A DNA stretch of 64,000 bases from Halorubellus salinus. GTDB lineage: Archaea; Halobacteriota; Halobacteria; Halobacteriales; Natrialbaceae. The stretch is from positions 62,001-126,000 of the forward strand of contig NZ_JAJCVI010000007.1 of the NCBI RefSeq assembly GCF_020567525.1, in the 5' to 3' direction. Below the pieces are notes generated by a model. The model had not been told where the DNA came from. It saw only the letters and a program-made list of their open reading frames with translations, and made no database searches. The position numbers were made by a program, and so were the translations under genes. Positions 1-7,776 of the stretch are shown in pieces; within the stretch, counting starts at the first letter, position 1, and each line of letters begins with the position of its first letter.

Positions 1-106
1 TGAGCGGCTGGGGGAACAGTGTCGTCTCTAGGTCGACCGTAGCGGGTCCGTTGCCGCCCAATTCGCCTTTGACGTTGTCGAACGACTCGTGGAGCGTATT
101 GGACAT
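1..106 (-). CDS. Hypothetical protein, N-terminal part only (cut by window edge)
   Basis: An ATG on the minus strand at 106 opens a frame that runs without a stop off the left edge. The visible start reads MSNTLHESFDNVKGEL and continues with small polar residues for about 35 residues in all. The next gene on the same strand (137-1372) ends 30 bases upstream, so the two are probably co-transcribed. The visible part is too short to assign a family. That it is coding at all is inferred from the open frame and the tight spacing. Confidence 0.5.
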   Translation of the reverse strand, partial: MSNTLHESFDNVKGELGGNGPATVDLETTLFPQPL

Positions 107-136
107 CGGTCACGTCTTCGGCTATAGGATACCCCC

Positions 137-1372
137 TTAGGGGCGACCTGTTGGCAGAACTGCTGGATTCCCAGAGCGGTGAATATACTCGATTGCAATC
201 CCGGTCATCAACGAATCTGACTCAATTGCGTACGAACTTGCCCGCTCAAGGTACTCTTCGGTGATTGAAACAATTGCGTCATAAGCATCCCGCTCAGAGT
301 CATGAAGCATGTATTCTGCCGTAACAGGAGTGAGCTGCCCCTGGTTCGTGTCCTGAGGATAGTCGTCGATATCGTCCAGCCAGATTTGTGCGCCGATAAT
401 AGCGAGCACAACCGCCCGTTTGAACGAATCATCAATCGAAATTCCGCTGGCGCGGTACATCTCAATCATCCCATCGTAAATCACACCCACACGTTCATAC
501 TGTGTTTTACAGTAGGGGAGAGATTGCTCTGCTTCGGTCAACATCTCGGGTGGGTCATCGAATGATGCGTGCTTGTACTCTGCTTCGATCGCTTCGATTG
601 CTTCTTCCTCACCCTCTCTTGCCCCTGTGAACAGATCCCGAAAGTGGGCGTCCTGATTCTGATGTCGTTCAGATGCGTCTACGGCCCAGTCATACTGTTC
701 TTGCACTTGTGGAGAAAACTCCTCAAACAGGTCTGTAACGCGTTCGTGCAATGTGTGTTGGGCGATTCCGGCAACCGCCTCTCGTTGCTGCGGATTGAGG
801 TCACGATTCAGAACGAAATCCTCAAACTCGTCATCGTTGATTGCGTCCTGCATGTCACCATCGAGAAGCGCTTCAGTGCATAACCGAGAAATTGCCTTCG
901 TATCACGAACCAGCTGCAGTTCATCCTCAGAAGCCGCACGAAAGCGTTCCTCCCGCCGTCGCTCATGTTTTTTGTCATACGGGATCCGGAAATACTCCAT
1001 AATTGGTGTCCGGACATCCCCAGTGACTGGATTGAAGCTATCCGGTGAGTTCTGGATCGCACGTCGATACAGATACCCAATTGTTAGTTCAACCGGCAGC
1101 GTCAGCTTGGTATCATACGTAAACGATACCTCTTCGAAACCCATCTCCTTCTCGATCTCTCGCTCAATAGCCCTATAGCAGTCTTCCAGAAACCCTTCCA
1201 GCGTATCTTCAGCCAGATTCCGTATACGAATCGCGTCTCTATCAAACGTACCACTCCGAGCATAAAACTTCAGAACTGCCTGGAACGCCACTGGAAACAG
1301 ATCCACATCTGCCAGTCGTCTCGATACAGCACGAACAGGACCACCAGACTCAGATTCTGCCTCTCGACTCAT
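137..1372 (-). CDS. Hypothetical acidic protein with a C-terminal DDIDD motif
   Basis: A 411-residue soluble protein that I do not recognise. It is acidic, with no signal peptide or membrane segment. The middle (about residues 130-300) is rich in charged helices. Near residues 325-345 there is a hydrophobic helix followed by IWLDDIDDYPQD, an Asp cluster that superficially resembles metal-binding motifs of terpenoid synthases, although the rest of that fold cannot be seen. It starts at an ATG at 1372 and lies 155 bases downstream of a glycosyltransferase on the same strand. The truncated gene at the left edge follows after 30 bases. A link to lipid or surface-sugar metabolism would rest on neighbours only. 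Confidence 0.7.
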   Translation of the reverse strand: MSREAESESGGPVRAVSRRLADVDLFPVAFQAVLKFYARSGTFDRDAIRIRNLAEDTLEGFLEDCYRAIEREIEKEMGFEEVSFTYDTKLTLPVELTIGYLYRRAIQNSPDSFNPVTGDVRTPIMEYFRIPYDKKHERRREERFRAASEDELQLVRDTKAISRLCTEALLDGDMQDAINDDEFEDFVLNRDLNPQQREAVAGIAQHTLHERVTDLFEEFSPQVQEQYDWAVDASERHQNQDAHFRDLFTGAREGEEEAIEAIEAEYKHASFDDPPEMLTEAEQSLPYCKTQYERVGVIYDGMIEMYRASGISIDDSFKRAVVLAIIGAQIWLDDIDDYPQDTNQGQLTPVTAEYMLHDSERDAYDAIVSITEEYLERASSYAIESDSLMTGIAIEYIHRSGNPAVLPTGRP

Positions 1373-1526
1373 TTCTTCAGGCTACCCTATCCACAGTTGT
1401 ATAGTTATTGACTCTGACCCAGCACCCATACCAGGGCTTTCAGCCTTCTGCCCCGAGCTTTACCTTCGGTACGACCTTGAGAATCTTTGCCCCCCCGGAA
1501 TTGGTTCACCCCATCGCGCCTCTTGC

Positions 1527-2636
1527 TCACAGGAGGTCAATATAGTGGCTACGCAATCTCTGGATGGTCGAAGAAACAGAGAACTGGTTACGGAACTCCA
1601 GACACCCATCACGTAACGTATCGTGATCCTCTAAAGCGTCCTCCAGGGCATTTGTCATGGCGGGAATGGAGCGTGCTTCGTAGCGGTATCCAGTCACACC
1701 GTCCTGAATCGTGGACTGCAGTGCCCCCGCATCGGCTCCGACGACAGGTGTGCCACAAGCGATAGCTTCCATGCCGACGATTCCCTCTGTTTCTACTGGG
1801 CTTGGGAATCCAAAGATATCCAGCGCGGAATAAAACTCTGGTAGCTCATCTCTCTCTAGAAGCCCTAAGAACCGAACGTCAACATCCGCCTGGTCACCAA
1901 CTCGTGAAAGTTCTTCGCGCGCAGGTCCGTCGCCACCAAACACGACTGTGACAGACTCCTCAAGACGTTCTGCGGCTTTGATCAGGTCTTCTAGTCGTTT
2001 TTCGTATCCGTGCCGACCAGTATACCCGATGAGCGTTCCCGACAGGTCGTACCGTTGTTTGAAATCGCTAGTGTCGACTTCTGCGAAGTGATCGAGATTC
2101 ACGCCGTTTGAAAGAACCCGAATCGGGATTGAACCGTCTATGCGAGAGCTTAGCTCCCGTTTTGTTTCTGGTGAGGGGGCTAAAACGAGATCAGCCGCCT
2201 CTATTGTTTTGGCTTCATAATAGGAGACGCCTGAGCCAAATAACGAGGCGCCAATCTCTGTAGGCACCACGTAGTCTGCGTACTCCTGCATGGGGGTGTG
2301 GTATGACACGACAAATGGTACGTCTAGCGCCTGAGCCAGCACCCACCCTGCAATACCGACCGAAAACATGCTGTGACTATGGACGATATCAGCGTTTCGG
2401 ACCTCTTCTGGAATCCACGGAACAGCTGCCCTGTAGCCAGGGTAGAACGGGAATGGAGCACTTGGGACTGGAAATTCGTGTGAGTTGGGGGAGTGGTTGC
2501 TGTCTGGATAGACGATATTCATCTGGCCGAGTTCTTCGTTCCAGCGGTCCGCCCACTCTGAAACAGTGTAAGTGACCCCGTTGACAGTCGGTAGGTAGGT
2601 ATCGGTGAATGCTGCGACTTCGAGATTCTCAGTCAT
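1527..2636 (-). CDS. GT4-family glycosyltransferase
   Basis: A 369-residue retaining glycosyltransferase of the GT-B fold, family GT4, expected to move a sugar from a nucleotide donor to a lipid, protein or saccharide acceptor at the inner membrane face. The N-terminal acceptor half starts with FTDTYLPTVNGV, the usual glycine loop of this family. The donor-binding half carries IGYTGRHGYEKR near residue 205 and VFGGDGP near residue 235. It also has the EX7E signature ETEGIVGME followed by ACGTPVVG near residues 290-305. Length is normal for the family. The acceptor is unknown. Its neighbours include membrane proteins and a GGGP-synthase-like enzyme, so a glycolipid product is possible but is inference only. 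Confidence 0.9.
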   Translation of the reverse strand: MTENLEVAAFTDTYLPTVNGVTYTVSEWADRWNEELGQMNIVYPDSNHSPNSHEFPVPSAPFPFYPGYRAAVPWIPEEVRNADIVHSHSMFSVGIAGWVLAQALDVPFVVSYHTPMQEYADYVVPTEIGASLFGSGVSYYEAKTIEAADLVLAPSPETKRELSSRIDGSIPIRVLSNGVNLDHFAEVDTSDFKQRYDLSGTLIGYTGRHGYEKRLEDLIKAAERLEESVTVVFGGDGPAREELSRVGDQADVDVRFLGLLERDELPEFYSALDIFGFPSPVETEGIVGMEAIACGTPVVGADAGALQSTIQDGVTGYRYEARSIPAMTNALEDALEDHDTLRDGCLEFRNQFSVSSTIQRLRSHYIDLL

Positions 2637-2695
2637 GGCCCATGGTGTTTCGTAGCCTTATTATACTTACCGATTCCAGACAGGTAGAAGAACAA

Positions 2696-3082
2696 ATGGG
2701 AATATCCGAAATTTGGTGGACTGGATTCGGAAGTGCGGTCATCAGTATTGGCATGACACTCGTCGGTGTATACGCGTTCCGAATGGAGTTAGTGTGGGTT
2801 ATCCTCGGGTTTGGGTTATTTGTAGCCGGATATCGCGTCATGCAGTATGGAACTTACGGATGGCCAGATAGGGCGCCGGCTGAGATTCGCGAGAAGAATT
2901 TAGGCACGGTTTCGAAAACTGGCTTGGGCCTGCTTATCTCTGTATGCCTGTCAGCTTACGGGTTCGTTCTGATGGGTGAGGCGGTACATACGCAGTCGAT
3001 TCAACCGATGCTTCTGTCTGGCGTCTCCGTTGTTCTTGGGTACATCGTAGGTCATAAAGCAGCTAATGATGAGGTGTTGTAA
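2696..3082 (+). CDS. Small four-helix membrane protein, first of a paralogous pair
   Basis: A 128-residue integral membrane protein of unknown function. I take the ATG at 2696 (MGISEIWWTG), because an in-frame start further upstream would overlap the divergent glycosyltransferase and add an unlikely polar leader. Four hydrophobic segments are visible at about residues 8-26, 31-48, 73-92 and 103-121. It ends GYIVGHKAA. The next gene has the same four-helix layout and ends GYVAGHLLL, so the two look like tandem duplicates. The stop codon (TAA) shares one base with the ATG of the next gene, which indicates translational coupling. Confidence 0.8.
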   Translation: MGISEIWWTGFGSAVISIGMTLVGVYAFRMELVWVILGFGLFVAGYRVMQYGTYGWPDRAPAEIREKNLGTVSKTGLGLLISVCLSAYGFVLMGEAVHTQSIQPMLLSGVSVVLGYIVGHKAANDEVL

Positions 3083-3474
3083 TGCCTGAACGAAACTCTC
3101 TCCCGGAACTGTTGGTAGGCCTGATTATCGCCATTGGGGCGCTGGCAGTAGCTGTGTGGGGGGCCGCTCAGCAATGGAGTTATCTCAGAGTGTTGGTTCC
3201 TGTCAGCGTTTCTTGGGCGGGGTATCTCCTTGCGCATCACGGTGAAACTGGTCGATTTGTGGATGAGCCAGGTGTAGGTGATTCCCCTGATGTGCCTGAT
3301 TCTACAGTGAAACAAGTGAGCGTGGTCGCGCTTGTGGTTGTGATGGCGCTTGCGTTTCCGCTTGGAATTCATGCGCTTGTGGTAGACTCGTTTGTGAGGT
3401 TGCTGGTAGCAGCCGCAGTGTTTGTTGGGGGGTACGTTGCAGGTCATCTGCTGCTGACCGGCTCTGCATTCTAA
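3082..3474 (+). CDS. Small four-helix membrane protein, second of a paralogous pair
   Basis: A 130-residue integral membrane protein whose ATG overlaps the stop of the preceding paralogue by one base. The hydrophobic segments lie at about residues 10-28, 36-51, 77-98 and 103-126. An acidic loop (DEPGVGDSPDVPDS) lies between the second and third helix. The final helix ends GGYVAGHLLL and matches the end of the upstream protein in pattern. No family is recognised. The pair may form a heteromeric membrane complex together with the larger membrane protein that follows at 3528. Confidence 0.8.
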   Translation: MPERNSLPELLVGLIIAIGALAVAVWGAAQQWSYLRVLVPVSVSWAGYLLAHHGETGRFVDEPGVGDSPDVPDSTVKQVSVVALVVVMALAFPLGIHALVVDSFVRLLVAAAVFVGGYVAGHLLLTGSAF

Positions 3475-3527
3475 TTGTGACCGTATCCCACCCTTTTTTT
3501 AAGAGGGGTGGTCATAACCCGAATGTA

Positions 3528-4967
3528 ATGGCTGATGAGGAGTCTGCTGGTGAATCTGACACCTCCCCCACAGAAGAAGAGCCTATCAATACGTATGTAC
3601 GGGGTGATTCGAACACGGCAAAAGTAGACCGCCCCTCTTCACTGGCTTTCCATCAATTCTGCTCACTCTCGCCTCTCGAGAGCTTCTATAATCACGAACG
3701 GTCCGAGGGAGACCTTCGGATCATTTCACCACCTGTCCGGACCATCTTGCAGCACTGGCCGTTGACAATGGTGGTGATGACTGCACTGTATTTGGCCATA
3801 CCGTTGGTAGAGCCGCAGGTGAATCCTGTCTGGGCATATCTTCCACAGTTTACTCTGGAAGTAGTACCCTGGCTTGTGGGGCTGTTGGTTGTCTGGGGTA
3901 TATTACTTGCAACTGCAACTCGCGCGGAGATTATCGACGGATACGGTGATCTTCTCAAACCCGTAGTCATCTATAGTCTGTTTGGCTTTCTTCTTTCAGG
4001 AGTTGGCTTTTCGCTGTTTCTAGTCTGGCAGAGTGAGTCACCGGCCGAAATCCCTGCAAACGTTGTTTTCGGTTCAGGCTTTTTATTTGCCGCATACATT
4101 TCGGGGCTGATTGCGTACGACTTGCTGATTCGGTTTGAGAATATGATCGAAAACTTTGGGGCGAAAAATATTGTAGGCGATGAGGACAAATACAACGATG
4201 TCTTCTTAGGTACTATCGGAAAAAAGATCAATCGGACCTTTCTCAGGATCCCGCTTTCCTATATCTTCGGTGCTGCATTCACCGTTCAACTCATGGTTTT
4301 CTGGCATTTCCAGTCCGGTCCCCACCAGTTGAACTCAACGATTGCTCTCATCTGTAACGTGTTCTTCGACACCATCGTGATGATAGGAGTATTCCAATTC
4401 CTCATCTTCATCCGAGAACTAAACATGCTATTTGAAGACCGATATGAGTCAAAGGGTAACACAATCAAATTGGAGTATCAGCCATTCCACCCGGACGGTC
4501 ACGGGGGGTTCCGGGATTTCGGAAGAGCTGCGATGCAGGTAAACGTACTCGTGATCGTCGCGGGACTCTACTACGTGTATCGCTTGTTTGTCCAAGGAGT
4601 CCGCGCACTGCCAGCAGGCGGGTTTTCAGCGCTCAATGAAAGCAACGCTGTACTCTGGCTTGTCGACTTCATGGGTCCTATCGTCTTGTACGTAGTGGTG
4701 TCGGCTGCATGGCTCTACTATACGTTCTGGACAGTACATCTCAAAATGGCACGAGACAAAGAAGAACTGATACTTAGGAGACAATCGGAGAAGCGGCACG
4801 AAAAACCGGTTCAACACACACTGCCAATCGGCGCGCTAGAAGACAGAGAGGGATATGAGGAACTACTGTCGTCCCCAGTATGGCCACTGGATAGCAGACA
4901 GATTCAGACGGTCGTCCTGACAAATATCATAACCGTATTCCTGACACTAAGCAGTCTACCGATCTGA
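3528..4967 (+). CDS. Polytopic membrane protein of unknown function
   Basis: A 479-residue membrane protein. I chose the ATG at 3528 (MADEESAGESD) over a GTG 51 bases upstream because it gives a typical acidic haloarchaeal N-terminus and the upstream stretch (TVSHPFFKRGGH) looks non-coding. After about 80 soluble residues there are roughly eight hydrophobic segments, the first near residue 88 and the last close to the C-terminus. A central cytoplasmic-like stretch (FEDRYESKGNTIKLEYQPFHPDGHGGFRDFG) carries conserved-looking aromatic and glycine residues. It follows the two small membrane proteins by 53 bases, so one operon is likely. I cannot assign a family. Confidence 0.8.
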   Translation: MADEESAGESDTSPTEEEPINTYVRGDSNTAKVDRPSSLAFHQFCSLSPLESFYNHERSEGDLRIISPPVRTILQHWPLTMVVMTALYLAIPLVEPQVNPVWAYLPQFTLEVVPWLVGLLVVWGILLATATRAEIIDGYGDLLKPVVIYSLFGFLLSGVGFSLFLVWQSESPAEIPANVVFGSGFLFAAYISGLIAYDLLIRFENMIENFGAKNIVGDEDKYNDVFLGTIGKKINRTFLRIPLSYIFGAAFTVQLMVFWHFQSGPHQLNSTIALICNVFFDTIVMIGVFQFLIFIRELNMLFEDRYESKGNTIKLEYQPFHPDGHGGFRDFGRAAMQVNVLVIVAGLYYVYRLFVQGVRALPAGGFSALNESNAVLWLVDFMGPIVLYVVVSAAWLYYTFWTVHLKMARDKEELILRRQSEKRHEKPVQHTLPIGALEDREGYEELLSSPVWPLDSRQIQTVVLTNIITVFLTLSSLPI

Positions 4968-5021
4968 ATAAGATTCCATCAATACAACTAGGACTTCAAC
5001 GACTCACTCAGCAATCGCAGC

Positions 5022-6305
5022 TCAATCCACATCAGAATTCCTCAGCTGTTCCCAACCGAGATGCTGGACAGGAACTTCATCCGAAGTAGACCCATCAGGC
5101 ACTGAGAGGACAATATTCTCCAGATATCTCCTTGCCTGCGACTCCACCCCTGGGAAGACCTCGGCGAACTTATGCCACCACTGCCCCCCCATCGTCCTCA
5201 CAAACTCTTCAATAACCTCACGAACCTCACTCTCAGATACCGTCTCATCCAATTCCTCCCCCAGATACAGCGACAGGGCGACCGTTGCCGAAAGAATCTC
5301 GCATGCCTCTTCCTCCGGGTTTGAGACTGACGGAATGGTCGAGAGGAATTTCTCCGCACTGGTCCCTTCAACCTCAACTGAGTCTTGAATCCATGCTCTG
5401 ATCTCTTCGACTGACTCACCTGAGTCTAGAGCATCGAATGCTTGATCACAGATGGACGCTTCCTCCTCAGCGATTCGATGGAAAATATCCCCGACCACGA
5501 CAGCATCGGCACCAGCCTCAAGCATACAGTTTGCCTTCTTCCCAGAGTCAATCCCACCGCCATACCAAACCTGAGATCTAGAGAGCTCACCGGCTACTGA
5601 TTCCAAAATTTCCATCGCTTCGTCGCCGCCATACATTCCAGAATATTCGATATAGAGGATTTCGCTCTTGAGATGCCGGTCCGCAGCCAGACCCCTTTGT
5701 TTTGCCTCTCTGGTATTCAATACATCATCTTCCGAAACACCACCCCGTCTCGCCGCAGCACTCTCTGGATTCTGAATTACGTACGCTTCGAACACAGCCT
5801 CTTCGAGGAGCCATGAGACCAGAAACTCCGCTAACGAATCACCAACCAACGCGACAAGCCAAGAAGGAAGTTCGGCCTCAATTTGCTCGGGGATGAGGTC
5901 CTCACGCAAGTATTCGATGCCGACACCGAGAGTTCCTACCAACCCATCCGAACCCCCATTCAGCACCTCTGGAATCGCGAGAAAATCAGCCTCTTCATGT
6001 GTTTTCCGAGTAACGTGACTCGCATCACTCGGTTCGTGAAGTGTAGGCGTTTGCACAAAATTGAGTAACTCAAAGGTTTCCTCGGTATTCACATCGGTCA
6101 CATCGCTCGATCCACCGACTGAAATCGCGTCTGTGTACGCCAAATACACTGGAAACAGGAGCGGAAATCGCTTTTCCTCTTCGGGATCGACCTTGGTAAC
6201 GTGCGTCCATCCTGGTGGAACAGGATTCGAATCAACCGGAAGAACTGAATCCACCAGTATCCGCCCACCATCGAAGAATTTCCGCAAGCCATGACCCGGC
6301 CTCAT
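5022..6305 (-). CDS. PcrB/GGGP-synthase-like prenyltransferase with extra C-terminal domain
   Basis: A 427-residue TIM-barrel protein related to geranylgeranylglyceryl-phosphate synthase, the enzyme that makes the first ether bond of archaeal lipids from glycerol-1-phosphate and geranylgeranyl diphosphate. Family marks in order are HVTKVDPEE (Mg-binding Asp, near residue 40), SVGGSSDVT (near 65), LYIEYSGMYGG (near 222), VWYGGGIDSG (near 248) and GADAVVVGDIFH (near 268). Ordinary family members are about 230-250 residues. This one has an enlarged middle and a C-terminal extension of about 130 residues (helical, IEEFVRTMGGQWWHKFAEVF) that I do not recognise. It is probably an accessory paralogue rather than the housekeeping enzyme. 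The substrate may differ. Confidence 0.8.
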   Translation of the reverse strand: MRPGHGLRKFFDGGRILVDSVLPVDSNPVPPGWTHVTKVDPEEEKRFPLLFPVYLAYTDAISVGGSSDVTDVNTEETFELLNFVQTPTLHEPSDASHVTRKTHEEADFLAIPEVLNGGSDGLVGTLGVGIEYLREDLIPEQIEAELPSWLVALVGDSLAEFLVSWLLEEAVFEAYVIQNPESAAARRGGVSEDDVLNTREAKQRGLAADRHLKSEILYIEYSGMYGGDEAMEILESVAGELSRSQVWYGGGIDSGKKANCMLEAGADAVVVGDIFHRIAEEEASICDQAFDALDSGESVEEIRAWIQDSVEVEGTSAEKFLSTIPSVSNPEEEACEILSATVALSLYLGEELDETVSESEVREVIEEFVRTMGGQWWHKFAEVFPGVESQARRYLENIVLSVPDGSTSDEVPVQHLGWEQLRNSDVD

Positions 6306-6408
6306 ATTCTACTAACAGCGACGAAACCCGGCAATCGTATTAATAGCATCGCATTGCCTCCCTGTATTAGTTGCTGCAAATACGGTTTCTTTATGGACGT
6401 TTCAAGGC

Positions 6409-6442
6409 TAAAACCTCGCCTTTCAGGGCGGGGAGGATGTCA
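6409..6442 (-). repeat. Solo IS200/IS605-type terminal hairpin
   Basis: Read on the minus strand this is TTGACATCCTCCCCGCCC, then TGAAAGGCGAGG and TTTT, an imperfect hairpin. It matches the hairpin at 26768-26803 almost base for base but in the opposite orientation. Sequences of this form are known as ends of IS200/IS605-family elements in haloarchaea. No transposase or tnpB gene is present beside it, so it is a relic or a minimal non-autonomous end. Confidence 0.6.
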
Positions 6443-6517
6443 ACCTCACCATCCTTGCGGTAAGAGTGCATCAGCCACCAACAATTATCAGCATGGGGGA
6501 CGAGTTAATCATCATAC

Positions 6518-7687
6518 ATGACTATCGAGATTGATGGTGAAGTCAGTCGGTCGCTTCCCACGTCGGGAGGAACTACGACTGTCGAAGTTACGCTCACTCC
6601 GCAATCCAAGACGCAGCCCACGACCCGCCACGTGACGTTGTTAATAGATACCAGTATGTCGATGTTTGGAACGAAACTGGAAAATGCTAAATCAGGAGCA
6701 AAGCAGGCCCTGAAAGAGTTGACCGACGATGATTATGTGAGCGTCGTTGGTTTCGACTCTGAGCTTCAGATGGTACTCCCTATGACTCAGTGGGGGACAG
6801 CAGACCAGAAGGACGTTACAAAAGACATTGATTCCATTGAAGCAACTGGTGGAACAGACATATACAAAGGACTGGAGAAAGCCCGAGAGCAACTAGTAAA
6901 AGAAGCCCCAATGGAAGCAGGGGCAGTGAAACGAATAATCCTCCTCTCTGATGGCCAGGATCGATATGACGCTTCGACCTACAGGAACCTTGCTGCAGAG
7001 TTCGATGATGAAGGCCTCTCAATCATCGCCGCTGGCATCGGTGGCGGATATGATGAAGAAGTCATGTTGGCCTTAGCGAACGCTTCCGGTGGCACGCCTG
7101 TTGACCTTTCAGAAGATGCCATCGACCAGTTCATCAAACAAACCGTCAGGGAAACGGACAGCGTTATCGCACCGAATCCAAAGCTAGAGATTGCACCCAC
7201 CCAGGGGTTCATCATTAACGACGCCCCAGCACTCTTCGACGCGCCAAAAACGGAACGACGTGATATCAATAGAGATCCTTCACCACCGACTCTGAGTTTA
7301 CCTGAACTGCAAGTATCCCATCCACACCGACTCACGTTTGAGGTACTCGGACAACCTCGTACTGCCGGGTATACCGAGGAACTCGCTACGTTGCGAGTTC
7401 TAGATTCATTGGGCAACGTCCTTGGTGAGACGGACGTTGAAATCGACTACGCTGAAGAAGCTGGACTTCAACGAGCGGATATTGAGAAAACAAGAGCAAC
7501 GGCCAAGGTAACCAGCGACATTCAGGATTCTGAAGTCTCGAAGGCAGCCGTAACTACAGAGATAGACAAGATCAAAGACAAAGGCTGGAAGGACACCGCA
7601 GAGCAGTTAGAAGAAAGGCTTACTGAGTCGGAACAAGACGGTGGACTAATCAGAGTGGGTAAGTCGAAACTCGGCGAAGACGAATAG
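6518..7687 (+). CDS. VWA-domain protein
   Basis: A 389-residue protein with a von Willebrand factor A domain, a fold that binds a partner protein through a metal held by a MIDAS motif. The MIDAS is intact: DTSMS at residues 44-48, a Thr in TGGTDIYKG near 110 and an Asp in LLSDGQD near 147. A beta-rich part (about 200-310) follows, then an acidic helical tail. There is no signal peptide or membrane helix, so it is cytoplasmic. It is followed after 89 bases by the zinc-finger DnaK on the same strand. It also faces the tubulin-like GTPase series, and VWA proteins are known partners of such GTPases in other membrane-remodelling clusters. It may act as adaptor or scaffold. Confidence 0.9.
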   Translation: MTIEIDGEVSRSLPTSGGTTTVEVTLTPQSKTQPTTRHVTLLIDTSMSMFGTKLENAKSGAKQALKELTDDDYVSVVGFDSELQMVLPMTQWGTADQKDVTKDIDSIEATGGTDIYKGLEKAREQLVKEAPMEAGAVKRIILLSDGQDRYDASTYRNLAAEFDDEGLSIIAAGIGGGYDEEVMLALANASGGTPVDLSEDAIDQFIKQTVRETDSVIAPNPKLEIAPTQGFIINDAPALFDAPKTERRDINRDPSPPTLSLPELQVSHPHRLTFEVLGQPRTAGYTEELATLRVLDSLGNVLGETDVEIDYAEEAGLQRADIEKTRATAKVTSDIQDSEVSKAAVTTEIDKIKDKGWKDTAEQLEERLTESEQDGGLIRVGKSKLGEDE

Positions 7688-7776
7688 GCATGGCATCTGT
7701 TTCGGTTGGCAGATGAATCTGTGAACGCTTTGACTACCATAAAGTTATTCAACATGTTCCCCGTGGTACCAGTATA

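Noticed and set aside
325-345. DDIDDY motif of the 411-residue protein taken as a terpenoid-synthase active site (its coding bases are near 137-400)
   Set aside because: A second Asp-rich motif and the helical fold of that family are not recognisable. The motif alone is not sufficient.
7750-7760. TCAACATGTTCC before the zinc-finger DnaK, similar to the palindromic operator at 34-35 kb
   Set aside because: It lies only 16 bases before the ATG, not 36-37, and is downstream of the probable TATA box, so it is more likely a chance match.
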